Shown here piece by piece: positions 15,551 to 23,103 of a stretch of 32,219 nucleotides of DNA (position 1 is its first letter; every line of letters starts with the position of its first letter). The DNA lies in the NCBI GenBank assembly GCA_947382875.1, contig CANDBG010000031.1:1-32219 (forward strand), given 5' to 3'. A model generated the notes under the pieces. It was not told where the DNA came from and did no database searches. It saw only the letters and a list, made by a program, of their open reading frames with translations. This DNA is from an uncultured Oscillibacter sp. (GTDB lineage: Bacteria > Bacillota > Clostridia > Oscillospirales > Oscillospiraceae). The translations under genes were made by a program, and so were the position numbers.

Positions 15551-15664
15551 GGCTTTTTTTTCGACTTCTAAACAGTCATTTATGCAATTTTCACACCTTT
15601 TCGGCGAATTCCGAGAATATTAAAACGAACATTCGGGATTTTCTGCGTGTTTTCTCCGAAAAGG

Positions 15665-15708
15665 AAAGTTGCGAAAAGGTACTACATCTTGTACCTTTTC
15701 GCAGCTTT
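15665..15708. terminator. Long hairpin, probable terminator of the rsmD-coaD transcript
   Basis: GCGAAAAGGTAC (15671-15682) pairs perfectly with 15691-15702 around an 8-base loop. The stem extends outwards to about 18 bp with one G-T wobble. T-rich sequence follows on the minus strand, 83 bases beyond the stop of the coiled-coil gene. Two more copies of the same core (CCTTTTCGG at 15596-15604, CCGAAAAGG at 15656-15664) lie next to it. Confidence 0.65.
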
Positions 15709-15790
15709 ACGTAAAATATTGATACCAATTCTGGTGGAATACAAAAAAATTCCAAAAACCGTTTCGTCATTTTGCACAAAATTTTTTCGC

Positions 15791-16327
15791 TCAGGAACGC
15801 CCCTCTTTCCCGCCGGCGTCCGACGGAGCCTTTTTTTCCAGTTTCTCCCGCTGCTCCTGCATTTTTGCCGCCGCTGCGCTCCGGAACCGGAGACGGGACT
15901 GCTTCACCTCGTCCAAAGCCGCCTGGACAGCCTCCTCTGTCCGGGCCAGGGCGTCTTCGGCGTACTCGTTGGCCACCTGGTACAGCTGCCGGGAGCGGTC
16001 CTCTGCACGGGCGACGATCTGCCGCGCCCGCTCCTTGGCGGCGTACAGGATTTCACTCTCAGAGATTTTCGTTTTCGCTTCCAGCTCCGCCTGACGCAGA
16101 AGTCGTTCCGCATCCCGACGGGCGTCCTCGACGAATTTGTCACGGGCCGCCAGAAGCTCCTGCGCCCGTTTCAGCTCCATCGGCAGCTGGGCTTTCAGCT
16201 CGTCCAGCAGGTTCAAAAGATCGTCCCGGTCCACAATGCTCATGCCCGGACGCAGGGCGGGGGCCTTGGCTTCCTCAATCTGCTGATAGATCAATTCGAT
16301 CAAATTCATGATATCATTGCTGGCCAT
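15791..16327 (-). CDS. Coiled-coil protein of V/F-ATPase-stalk-like composition, function unknown
   Basis: 178 residues from ATG 16327 behind GGAGGGGG; the start overlaps the coaD stop by 14 bases, implying coupled translation. After a short globular N-terminus (MNLIELIYQQIEEAKAPAL...), residues about 45-165 form an almost unbroken charged helix (ARRDAERLLRQAELEAKTKI...AKERARQIVARAEDRSRQL) resembling the stalk subunits of rotary ATPases and DivIVA-like scaffolds. There is no membrane segment and no ATPase motif. Similar proteins next to coaD in clostridia are usually listed as hypothetical or ATPase-like. A structural or cell-division role is possible but unproven. Confidence 0.8.
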   Translation of the reverse strand: MASNDIMNLIELIYQQIEEAKAPALRPGMSIVDRDDLLNLLDELKAQLPMELKRAQELLAARDKFVEDARRDAERLLRQAELEAKTKISESEILYAAKERARQIVARAEDRSRQLYQVANEYAEDALARTEEAVQAALDEVKQSRLRFRSAAAAKMQEQREKLEKKAPSDAGGKEGRS

Positions 16328-16823
16328 GCGACACCCCCTCCTTTTGTTTTGTCAGTTCCCGCACCAGCGGCACAATTGACGCGGGCAAATACCGTTCCAG
16401 CGGCTGCCGGTAGCGAATCATCTCCCGGGCCATGGAGGAACTGAAATGCTGATATTCCGCGCTGGCGGGCAGGAGCAGGGTCTCCAGGCCCGGATGCAGC
16501 TGCCGGTTGATCAGCGCCATTTGATACTCAATGTCAAAATCCGTCACGCAGCGCACGCCTCGGACAATCACTTTCGCTTCATGCAGCGCGGCGAAGTCCG
16601 CCAGCAGGCCCGGCCAAAGCTCGGCCTGTACGTTGGGCAGGTCCGCCACAGCCGTTTGGACCAGATGGAGTTTTTCGTCCGGCGTAAACATTTGATTGCG
16701 CTTTTCCGCGTTGGGGCTGACGCAGACCCAGACCTGACCGAAACAAGCGGCGGCCCGCCGGATAATGTCCAGATGACCCAGGGTGATGGGGTCGAAGCTG
16801 CCGGAGCAGATGGCTGTTTTCAT
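16314..16823 (-). CDS. coaD: Phosphopantetheine adenylyltransferase CoaD
   Basis: Penultimate step of coenzyme A synthesis: ATP plus 4'-phosphopantetheine gives dephospho-CoA and pyrophosphate. 169 residues from ATG 16823 (SD GAGGAA), a normal size. The nucleotidyltransferase signature GSFDPITLGHLDII (8-21) contains the T-x-GH motif. VRGVRCVTDFDIEYQMALINRQL is a family hallmark, and the C-terminal SSSMARE corresponds to the usual SSTxIRE. It follows rsmD by 19 bases; the rsmD-coaD pair is common in Firmicutes. Confidence 0.97.
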   Translation of the reverse strand: MKTAICSGSFDPITLGHLDIIRRAAACFGQVWVCVSPNAEKRNQMFTPDEKLHLVQTAVADLPNVQAELWPGLLADFAALHEAKVIVRGVRCVTDFDIEYQMALINRQLHPGLETLLLPASAEYQHFSSSMAREMIRYRQPLERYLPASIVPLVRELTKQKEGVSHGQQ

Positions 16824-16842
16824 CGGTTGATTCCTCGTTGTT

Positions 16843-17400
16843 TTAGTCATTTCCGTCCCGCCGGAACAGGGACACCGCAATCCTGCCGTACCGGTACGTC
16901 CGCTGAAGACGGTAAGGCGGCGGCAGGGCCGGCAGGACGTTTTCCGCCGGGTGTTCTGCTGCGATTATACCACAAGGCCGAAGAATGTCAAATCCCGGGG
17001 CGGCGATCCGCTCCAAAATCTCATTTAACCAGTCCGACGCATAGGGCGGGTCCAGAAAAATCAGGTCGAATGTTTCATTGGTCCGTGTGAGGAAATCCCG
17101 GGCGTCTCCGCAAATCACACAGGCACGGTCCAACAGGTTTGTCTGTTCCAGATTTTTTTTCACCAGCGCCGCGGCGTCCCGCCGCAGGTCGACAAACGTC
17201 GCGGAAACCGCTCCGCGGCTCAGGCATTCAATGCCAAGCTGTCCGGTTCCGGCAAACAGATCCAGGACCTTCGCGCCCTCGATCTCAAACTGCAGGGCGC
17301 TGAACAGCCCCTCTTTCACCCGGTCCGTGGTGGGACGGGTTTCCTGTCCCACCAGCTCCAGCAGGCGGCGGCCCCGGGCCGTTCCGGTAATTACGCGCAT
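16843..17400 (-). CDS. rsmD: 16S rRNA (guanine966-N2)-methyltransferase RsmD
   Basis: SAM-dependent methylation of G966 in the 30S subunit. 185 residues from ATG 17400, preceded by GAGGAAG. MRVITGTARGRRL and RPTTDRVKEGLFSAL are family N-terminal motifs; the SAM loop is DLFAGTGQLGIECLSRGA and the catalytic motif LDPPY. First gene of the rsmD-coaD-coiled-coil unit, with its own promoter at 17455-17483. Confidence 0.97.
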   Translation of the reverse strand: MRVITGTARGRRLLELVGQETRPTTDRVKEGLFSALQFEIEGAKVLDLFAGTGQLGIECLSRGAVSATFVDLRRDAAALVKKNLEQTNLLDRACVICGDARDFLTRTNETFDLIFLDPPYASDWLNEILERIAAPGFDILRPCGIIAAEHPAENVLPALPPPYRLQRTYRYGRIAVSLFRRDGND

Positions 17401-17454
17401 GATCGCACTTCCTCGTATGGAAAATTCGCCGTACGGCACGGCGGCAGTTTCTAT

Positions 17455-17483
17455 ATTTTACGGCAAATTCCACCGTATTTCAA
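17455..17483 (-). promoter_or_regulatory. Sigma-A promoter of rsmD-coaD
   Basis: Minus strand TTGAAA (-35, 17478-17483), 17-base spacer, TAAAAT (-10, 17455-17460), about 55 bases before the rsmD start and divergent from the malic enzyme promoter. Confidence 0.7.
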
Positions 17484-17622
17484 TAGCCTTTCTGCAAGGG
17501 AATTCCGGAAAGACGACAAAATTCCGTTCCAAAATCACGGTTTTTGCACAAATATGTAAAAAAACAACCGGCAGGGAGGCAAATCTTCTGCATAAAATTT
17601 GTGAGATTTTCCAAAACCCTAT

Positions 17623-17651
17623 TTGACGGAACGGCTTTCAGCCCTTATAAT
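17623..17651 (+). promoter_or_regulatory. Sigma-A promoter of the malic enzyme gene
   Basis: TTGACG (-35, 17623-17628), 17-base spacer, perfect TATAAT (-10, 17646-17651), giving a leader of about 70 bases. Confidence 0.85.
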
Positions 17652-17729
17652 AAAATGCAGCGATCCGGGCGGACGGTGGACGCCGCTGCACCAAATCAAA
17701 AGGCGATGACGGAAAAGGAGTACTTGACA

Positions 17730-18905
17730 ATGGATTATGCAAAAGAATCTTTGCGGAAGCACTATGAATGGAAAGGAAAGCTGGAAGTCGTGCCGCGGGC
17801 GGCGGTGGACAGCAAAGAAGCCCTTTCTTTGGCTTACACCCCCGGCGTGGCGCAGCCCTGCCTGGAAATCCAGAAGGACGTAAATCGGAGCTACGAGCTG
17901 ACCCGCCGCTGGAATACCGTGGCGGTCGTCACGGACGGCAGCGCCGTTCTGGGTTTGGGGGACATTGGTCCGGAAGCCGGTATGCCCGTCATGGAGGGCA
18001 AATGCGTGCTGTTCAAGGCGTTTGGTGACGTGGACGCCATTCCGCTTTGCGTGCGCAGCAAAGCGGTCGACGATATTGTGAATACGGTTGCGCTGCTGGC
18101 CGGGTCTTTCGGCGGCGTGAACCTGGAAGATATTTCCGCTCCCCGCTGCTTCGAGATTGAACGGAAATTAAAGGAACGCTGTGACATTCCCATTTTCCAC
18201 GACGACCAGCACGGCACCGCCGTCATCACCCTGGCGGGGCTCAACAACGCGCTGAAAGTTGTTGGCAAAAAGCTGGACGAAGTTCGGATTGTCCTCAATG
18301 GCGCGGGCGCGGCGGCTGTGGCAATTACCAGGCTCCTCCTCTCCGCCGGCGCAAAGGACGTAACCCTCTGCGACCGAAAGGGCGCTGTTTATGAGGGCCG
18401 TGCAGAAGGTATGAACTGGATGAAAGAAGAACTGTCCAAGGTGACAAATCCCGGTAAAAAGTCCGGCATGCTGGCAGACATTCTGTCGGGAGCCGATGTA
18501 TTTATTGGCGTTTCCGCGCCGGGTTCTGTCACCACGGAAATGGTGAAGACCATGAACAAAGACGCCATCGTTTTTGCCTGCGCGAACCCTACTCCGGAAA
18601 TTTTCCCCGACGACGCCAAAGCAGGCGGCGCCGTTGTCTGCGCCACGGGGCGCAGCGATTACCCCAACCAGATTAACAACGTTCTGGCGTTCCCGGGGAT
18701 TTTCCGGGGTGCGCTGGACGTGCGCGCCAGCGATATCAATGACGCAATGAAAATCGCCGCCGCCCACGCCTTGGCGGGCCTGATTTCCGATAGTGAACTC
18801 TCTCCGGATTACATTATTCCCGCCGCGTTCGACCCCCGTGTCAAGGGTGCCGTGGCGGAAGCCGTGCGGAACGCCGCGCGGGAGTCCGGCGCTGCCCGTA
18901 TTTGA
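17730..18905 (+). CDS. NAD(P)-dependent malic enzyme
   Basis: Oxidative decarboxylation of L-malate to pyruvate and CO2 with reduction of NAD(P). 391 residues, the size of the short bacterial form without a phosphotransacetylase extension. ATG 17730 is chosen because AAAGGAG lies nine bases upstream; ATG 17706 would be eight codons longer. LAYTPGVAQPCLEI carries the catalytic Tyr (about 36), GKCVLFKAFGDVDA the catalytic Lys (about 91), and FHDDQHGTAVIT the metal-binding Asp pair (158-159). A Rossmann loop NGAGAAAVAI starts near 193. Single-gene unit with its own promoter and terminator. Cofactor preference cannot be read with certainty. Confidence 0.95.
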   Translation: MDYAKESLRKHYEWKGKLEVVPRAAVDSKEALSLAYTPGVAQPCLEIQKDVNRSYELTRRWNTVAVVTDGSAVLGLGDIGPEAGMPVMEGKCVLFKAFGDVDAIPLCVRSKAVDDIVNTVALLAGSFGGVNLEDISAPRCFEIERKLKERCDIPIFHDDQHGTAVITLAGLNNALKVVGKKLDEVRIVLNGAGAAAVAITRLLLSAGAKDVTLCDRKGAVYEGRAEGMNWMKEELSKVTNPGKKSGMLADILSGADVFIGVSAPGSVTTEMVKTMNKDAIVFACANPTPEIFPDDAKAGGAVVCATGRSDYPNQINNVLAFPGIFRGALDVRASDINDAMKIAAAHALAGLISDSELSPDYIIPAAFDPRVKGAVAEAVRNAARESGAARI

Positions 18906-18926
18906 TTTGAAATGTGCCAGATTGTA

Positions 18927-18951
18927 CGCCGTCCGCAGATTGCGGGCGGCG
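18927..18951 (+). terminator. Terminator after the malic enzyme gene
   Basis: CGCCGTCCGC (18927-18936) pairs with GCGGGCGGCG (18942-18951), 10 bp with one G-T wobble and a 5-base loop, then TTTCCC. The T run is short. Confidence 0.6.
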
Positions 18952-19024
18952 TTTCCCGATTCCGGAGCGGACGGTTGCGGAGCTTTCCAGCCAAAACTTT
19001 TCCATAGAAAATACCAGCGTTTTT

Positions 19025-19050
19025 TGTCGGTTTGTGTCGAACAGTGTCGG
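19025..19050 (+). promoter_or_regulatory. Three tandem TGTCG (0A-box-like) repeats at 10-base steps
   Basis: TGTCGG at 19025-19030, TGTCGAA at 19035-19041 and TGTCGG at 19045-19050, starting exactly 10 bases apart on the same strand. TGTCGAA matches the core of the Spo0A box; tandem 0A boxes at about 10-base spacing are known from Spo0A-controlled promoters such as abrB. The last copy occupies the -35 position of the downstream promoter. Confidence 0.7.
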
Positions 19051-19073
19051 TCTTCCGTATTTTGCCATAGTAT
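19045..19073 (+). promoter_or_regulatory. Candidate promoter of the Spo0A-C-like gene
   Basis: TAGTAT (-10, 19068-19073) lies 17 bases after TGTCGG (19045-19050), which is a poor -35 but coincides with the third 0A-like box. This arrangement is expected of a promoter activated by a bound regulator. Confidence 0.5.
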
Positions 19074-19108
19074 GGTTTTATCTCAAGGAAAAAGGCGGTT
19101 TTACGATT

Positions 19109-19495
19109 ATGGCAAATTGCGAAGCGCTGATTCGTTCCATTCTCGGCGTCGACCGGTCCAACCTCCGGCCTCTGGTGTACGCCGTGGAAATCACCAGTGA
19201 CCTGCTTTTCGTCCGGCATATCGCCATGGACGACCTCTATGTCACCAAGGATGTTTACCCGGAAGTCGCACGGCAGATGAATAAATCCGACTCCGCCGCC
19301 GCCAGACAGGTGGAACGGCTAGCCAATCGCTGCTGGGATGTGATGTCCGCCCGAAACCTGGTTGCCAAGTACATCGGCAAGGAAATTGTTGACATTCATG
19401 CTCCCTCCGATATGCTGACCTATCTTGCCTTTTATCTGCACTTTGAGCGTCCCTTTTTTGAGGTCATTGAACAGGAGCCGTCTCTTTTGTTCTGA
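19109..19495 (+). CDS. Orphan Spo0A C-terminal-domain-like DNA-binding protein
   Basis: 128 residues from ATG 19109, behind a modest AAAGGCGG. The whole protein aligns by eye with the effector domain of Spo0A: helices at about 4-20 and 21-46, then VYPEVARQMNKSDSAAARQVERLANRCWD (49-77). This last stretch resembles the Spo0A region with YP-IAKKFNTTASRVERAI, including the VER of the recognition helix. IHAPSDMLTYLAFYLHFE (97-113) follows. There is no receiver domain, so activity cannot depend on phosphorylation of its own Asp. The gene stands alone between two terminators behind three 0A-like boxes, suggesting control by itself or by Spo0A. The function is inferred from this resemblance; a search would be needed to confirm the family. 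Confidence 0.7.
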   Translation: MANCEALIRSILGVDRSNLRPLVYAVEITSDLLFVRHIAMDDLYVTKDVYPEVARQMNKSDSAAARQVERLANRCWDVMSARNLVAKYIGKEIVDIHAPSDMLTYLAFYLHFERPFFEVIEQEPSLLF

Positions 19496-19504
19496 CGCGG
19501 AAAA

Positions 19505-19537
19505 ACACGGCGTCTTCCGGGTGGAAAAACGCCGTGT
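19505..19537. terminator. Bidirectional terminator between the Spo0A-C-like gene and telA
   Basis: ACACGGCGT (19505-19513) pairs with ACGCCGTGT (19529-19537). CTCTTTTC follows on the plus strand and TTTTT on the minus strand, so it can end both convergent units. Confidence 0.8.
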
Positions 19538-19573
19538 CTCTTTTCGAAAACCAGATTTGAAAACTATTCGCCG

Positions 19574-20557
19574 TTAAAAAATTGCCTTCCGTTGGCTTTG
19601 CAAAATGCGGGCCTCCCGGATTCCTTTTAGGATGGTTTCCCGCGCCTCTTCCAGCTTCTCCACCTGCGCCGCGGCGTCCGGCAGAGACGCTTTCAGACGC
19701 GTCTGAGCAGCTGTCTGCTTCTCCAGCGCCTCCCGTGTCCGACGGTCCAGGGCCTCCATGGCCCGGGCCTGAAGCCGCTGACGCTTTTGCGCCGTAAGCT
19801 GCGCCAGGGTTTGCCGGAAAATCGGAAGTGTTATCAGAAATGCCGAATGCAGTTTTTCGGTCAGAAGCTGATTATTTGCCCGAATCGTCTGGACCATCGG
19901 AAGCGATTGCAGCGCAACGACCTCCGACAGCCGCAGGTCATGCACCCGCCGTTCCAGAAGCGTATGGGAACGCTGTACGGTGTCGCGGTCGGCGGAAGGA
20001 ATCTGGCCGCTGGCAAGGTATCCTTGGATTTCCCGAAGGCCCTGTTCTCCCGCCTCGACATACTGTACCAGATTCTGGTAAAAACGGACGTTAGCATCGT
20101 AAATGGCCCGCAGTCTGCCGTCATAGGCCCGCAGCTCCGCCTCGTACCGCTTCAGCTCAATGTAAACGCGGTCAATGTCCTCTCCCAGAGCGCGGTATTT
20201 GTTCAGAATATCGTCTGGCTGTTTCGGAGCGGCCTGGAAAGGAAAACGACGCTTTTTTCCCGTTTCCGCCAGGTCCTCCGGGTCGAACTTTTCCATCAGG
20301 TCTCCCAGAGCCGACAGCAGCGGCGCCGCGTCGCCAACCTGGTCCGTTTGAATGCTTTTCAGAATTCCATCCGCATTTTCTGCCAGTTCTGCCGCGGCCT
20401 CTGTTCCGAATGTCAGAATGCTCTGCGTGTCATATACGCAGATTCCGTTGGTCAGACGGTCCAGGCCGGCGGCGTCCGCCCGGGCGGCGGCGTGGCACTG
20501 GGCCGACAGCTCCTCCGGCGTTCGGGCCGCCTGCGCAGAAGCCTCCAAAGAAATCAT
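19574..20557 (-). CDS. TelA/YceH family protein (toxic anion resistance)
   Basis: 327 residues from ATG 20557. AAGGAG abuts this ATG directly, so TTG 20548, eight bases after the SD, may be the true start. The protein is mostly helical and hydrophilic, without membrane segments. Family features are the PDDILNKYRALGEDIDRVYIELKRYEAELRAYD stretch, the repeated helix LSEVVALQSLPMVQTIRANNQLLTEKLHSAFLITLPIFRQTLAQL, and a C-terminal coiled coil. Proteins of this family accompany tellurite-resistance and stress genes (yceH next to yceG in Bacillus subtilis); their biochemical role is not settled. It starts 28 bases after the yceG-like stop and belongs to the same transcript. The N-terminus is shorter than in many homologues. 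Confidence 0.85.
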   Translation of the reverse strand: MISLEASAQAARTPEELSAQCHAAARADAAGLDRLTNGICVYDTQSILTFGTEAAAELAENADGILKSIQTDQVGDAAPLLSALGDLMEKFDPEDLAETGKKRRFPFQAAPKQPDDILNKYRALGEDIDRVYIELKRYEAELRAYDGRLRAIYDANVRFYQNLVQYVEAGEQGLREIQGYLASGQIPSADRDTVQRSHTLLERRVHDLRLSEVVALQSLPMVQTIRANNQLLTEKLHSAFLITLPIFRQTLAQLTAQKRQRLQARAMEALDRRTREALEKQTAAQTRLKASLPDAAAQVEKLEEARETILKGIREARILQSQRKAIF

Positions 20558-20585
20558 CTCCTTCCTGTTCTGCCTCCCGGATGCC

Positions 20586-22811
20586 CTACAATCCAAAGAG
20601 ACGGTCGAACCAGCCGGTTTTCCCGGCGGGACGGCGAACCCGTAAATCCGGGACCGTCAAATCGTAGCAAAATTCCCCGACCGTCAGCGTGTTGAATATG
20701 TCCGGACGGATATGCGTTTCCAGATTTCGGTATCCCGTGGGCGTGAAAACCACAATGTCAAATCCCACCAGATTCAAAAATGTGACAAGAATGCATTCCT
20801 CCAATGTAAACATGGTCTCGGTTACGTCCACAATCAACAGCTTCGGAATCGTACGCGTAAAGTCGAAACTTTGCAACAGACGCAGCAGTTCCTTATCCAG
20901 ATTCATCAGAACCGACAGCATTACAGCGGATACGTTCGGCCCGCCGTCTGCGATTAAATCGTAATCCATCAACGCCTGTATCTTTTCCAAAATATAATTC
21001 TGCGTATCCTCTGGAAGATAGCCGTATTGGTAAACACGGGACGCCATAATTGCGCGGGGATCAATACGTCCGTTATGCAGGAAGGCGCGGGCTTCCGTTG
21101 GGTTCATACCGCCGTCTGGAGGCAGTTTGTTCAGAAACGGCAAACCTGTAATCAAATAGGTGTTCGTTGTGACCATGGCACGGATTTTGTCCCAGTAGAG
21201 CGTCAGGTCCCCCTTGTCCACGCCGCAGATTTTGGTAAAGAGATTCGGGACGTAAACCACGCCCCCTTCCGTCCGGAACGACGGACGATATTGCGCCTCC
21301 TCCGGCCAGAGCTGACCCACTTCGTCGTAGGTGGTTTTCAGCGTGACGGGCTGGGAGCGGGCAAACTGCCGGTCCCGGAACATCCCCGTATCGCTGTACA
21401 AAAGCTGATTCAGCTCTTGGGCGGCGTCATAGGCGGTGGTATGTTCCAGCACCTTTTCTTCCCGCTGCGGGAACGGCTCCATCGGCAAGCTGTTTTCAAA
21501 TGCGGACTCGAGCCACACCGGCGGCAGAAAATGGTTTGTAAAGGCGTCCGTTTTTTCGGGGGACACATACAGAACATCCGCCCCCATCTGCGCCACCGTC
21601 CACAAGAGGGAAATCTCCGGTTCCGTAATCGCTCCATAGTACACCAGGGCGGGCGGAAAATCTTCTCCGGGATTTGCAAACAACTGCTCGGCGCAGCGCC
21701 GAAGCCAGCAGGCCAGACGTACGCTGTAATTAAAAAACCGGTTTTCGTTTTTATCCGGGAACGCCTCCATTGCCAACGCCAGCGCACGCTGTGCCAGAGG
21801 CGTCCAGCTGTGACCGGCGGGCATTCGCTCTGCTAAAGCCCAGAGCAGCTTCGGACGCGGTACATTGCGGTCGGCAATGCGGAACGCCTCGGTTTCAGCG
21901 GGCGTGGGAGGCTGCATTTTCCGTTCCACCAACATCCAGGTTCTGGGCACGGCATCCAAGGCACGCTTCAAGGCAAGCAGACGGTTTCGATAGGCTTTCC
22001 GTTCGTCGGCTCCCAGCAGCACGGCAAACACACTCCCCCGCTTTCCCGGTGAAACGCCGGACCGCTCGTGGTAAGGCAGCGTAATGGACTCCCAGACGGG
22101 CCGGTTCACCCATTGATTGATTTCCAGATCCCGGCCCGCACCGTCCCACGGCGGCGGAGGCGGAGGCGGGGGTGCCGGCGGAGGCGGTGCGGAAAGAAGT
22201 TCGCCGGAAATCCGCCTGGAAAACCGCCCATCCGGGTCCGCCTTGTCGTAGGACGCGCCGGAAAGATAATTCACATACCACACGTCGCAGCCCGCCTGAT
22301 GCAGCAAATAGAGAAAAAACGCCTCATGTCTGGAAATATCCCCCATAAAAAGAACCTTCGGCGGCTCGCCGCCGCCCAGCTTGGAGAGGGTATGGCCCAG
22401 CGGTCCCCGCATCCAGCACATGAATTTGGTGTAGACGTTTTTCAGGATATGTTCGTTTGCGCCCCGTTTCTGCAGCAGGGACAGCGCGCTGTAAATCGCC
22501 TTGCACAGCCGGGGGCGTTCCGCGGTCCGCACCTGTCCCAGCCAGAGCGCCGCCTGACGGGCAATCAACGGCGGCTCCAGAGCAAATTGACTTCCCGCCT
22601 CCTGATAAAACCGCTTGATTTCGGCCTCACGAGGATTCGGCAGGCCCTCAAGGCTTACGCCGTTTGATTTCGCCTGGGTTTGGTAACGCTCCACAAGGGC
22701 GGGAATCCGGCCCTCGGCGTCCCGGCCGATGATACGGAAAAATACGGGCCGGGACGGTGTGCGCCGGTCCAGGGGCAGAAAACAGGCTTCTAAATATTGG
22801 ATGTCCGTCAT
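20586..22811 (-). CDS. YceG-like protein (component of the Ter-associated biosynthetic module)
   Basis: 741 residues, ATG 22811 behind AAGGAGGC. Cytoplasmic, no membrane helices. It resembles the B. subtilis YceG family, proposed from genome context to be part of a biosynthetic module linked to tellurium-resistance genes. Two similar halves are hinted at by LFMGDISRHEAFFLYLLHQAGCDVWYVN (about 153-181) and LVYYGAITEPEISLLWTVAQMGADVLYVS in the second half, each resembling a nucleotide-binding or glycosyltransferase-like fold. The final third contains LLRLLQSFDFTRTIPKLLIVDVTE and FDIVVFTPTGYRNLE. A polyproline run, P4-A-P8, lies at 209-221. Paired with telA downstream. No terD-like genes are in the window. 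Function is not established. Confidence 0.75.
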   Translation of the reverse strand: MTDIQYLEACFLPLDRRTPSRPVFFRIIGRDAEGRIPALVERYQTQAKSNGVSLEGLPNPREAEIKRFYQEAGSQFALEPPLIARQAALWLGQVRTAERPRLCKAIYSALSLLQKRGANEHILKNVYTKFMCWMRGPLGHTLSKLGGGEPPKVLFMGDISRHEAFFLYLLHQAGCDVWYVNYLSGASYDKADPDGRFSRRISGELLSAPPPPAPPPPPPPPWDGAGRDLEINQWVNRPVWESITLPYHERSGVSPGKRGSVFAVLLGADERKAYRNRLLALKRALDAVPRTWMLVERKMQPPTPAETEAFRIADRNVPRPKLLWALAERMPAGHSWTPLAQRALALAMEAFPDKNENRFFNYSVRLACWLRRCAEQLFANPGEDFPPALVYYGAITEPEISLLWTVAQMGADVLYVSPEKTDAFTNHFLPPVWLESAFENSLPMEPFPQREEKVLEHTTAYDAAQELNQLLYSDTGMFRDRQFARSQPVTLKTTYDEVGQLWPEEAQYRPSFRTEGGVVYVPNLFTKICGVDKGDLTLYWDKIRAMVTTNTYLITGLPFLNKLPPDGGMNPTEARAFLHNGRIDPRAIMASRVYQYGYLPEDTQNYILEKIQALMDYDLIADGGPNVSAVMLSVLMNLDKELLRLLQSFDFTRTIPKLLIVDVTETMFTLEECILVTFLNLVGFDIVVFTPTGYRNLETHIRPDIFNTLTVGEFCYDLTVPDLRVRRPAGKTGWFDRLFGL
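22149..22190 (-). repeat. Polyproline-coding triplet repeat within the yceG-like gene
   Basis: CCG/CCT/CCC codons encode eight prolines (22149-22172), one alanine and four prolines (22176-22187). Such a run stalls ribosomes without elongation factor P, and the repetitive GGC/GGA sequence on the plus strand may be prone to length change. It falls between two predicted structured regions, so it is probably a linker. Confidence 0.85.
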
Positions 22812-22862
22812 GCGCTTGCCTCCTTGCCGGACGTTTGTATTTGCATTCGCTTCTTGTTTTCT

Positions 22863-22891
22863 ATGTTACTACAATTGTCCGCCAAAATCAA
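22863..22891 (-). promoter_or_regulatory. Candidate promoter of the yceG-telA pair
   Basis: Minus strand TTGATT (-35, 22886-22891), 17-base spacer, TAACAT (-10, 22863-22868), about 50 bases before the yceG-like start and divergent from the hydrolase promoter. Confidence 0.5.
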
Positions 22892-22953
22892 TCCCATAGC
22901 CGCTTTCGTTTTCCGTTCCACGCGGAAATTGGACGTTTTTTGACAGGAAGGTC

Positions 22954-22982
22954 TTGACGGGAGAGAAAAAAAGAGGTATGAT
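22954..22982 (+). promoter_or_regulatory. Sigma-A promoter of the M23 hydrolase gene
   Basis: TTGACG (-35, 22954-22959), 17-base spacer, TATGAT (-10, 22977-22982). A perfect TTGACA also lies at 22940-22945 but has no matching -10. Confidence 0.75.
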
Positions 22983-22989
22983 AGCGCTG

Positions 22990-23004
22990 GTAACAAATTG
23001 TTAC
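22990..23004 (+). promoter_or_regulatory. Operator-like palindrome at the hydrolase transcript start
   Basis: GTAACA-AAT-TGTTAC is a perfect 6-bp dyad starting seven bases after the -10, then CTTTTTAG. It could be a repressor site or a small RNA hairpin; too short to be a reliable terminator. Confidence 0.4.
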
Positions 23005-23103
23005 TTTTTAGGGCGGCGCGTCCAGACGCATGAAAAAGCGGAGGCGTCCCCATGGAAACCGGAAACCAGACCGCCGCAGCGACGGCAAAAAAACAGGAGT
23101 CTT

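Noticed and set aside
18914-19108. N-terminal extension of the Spo0A-C-like protein
   Set aside because: The upstream frame covers the malic enzyme terminator and the promoter boxes and has no SD.
22940-22968. Alternative hydrolase promoter from the perfect TTGACA at 22940
   Set aside because: No acceptable -10 at 16-18 bases; the overlapping TTGACG with TATGAT is better.
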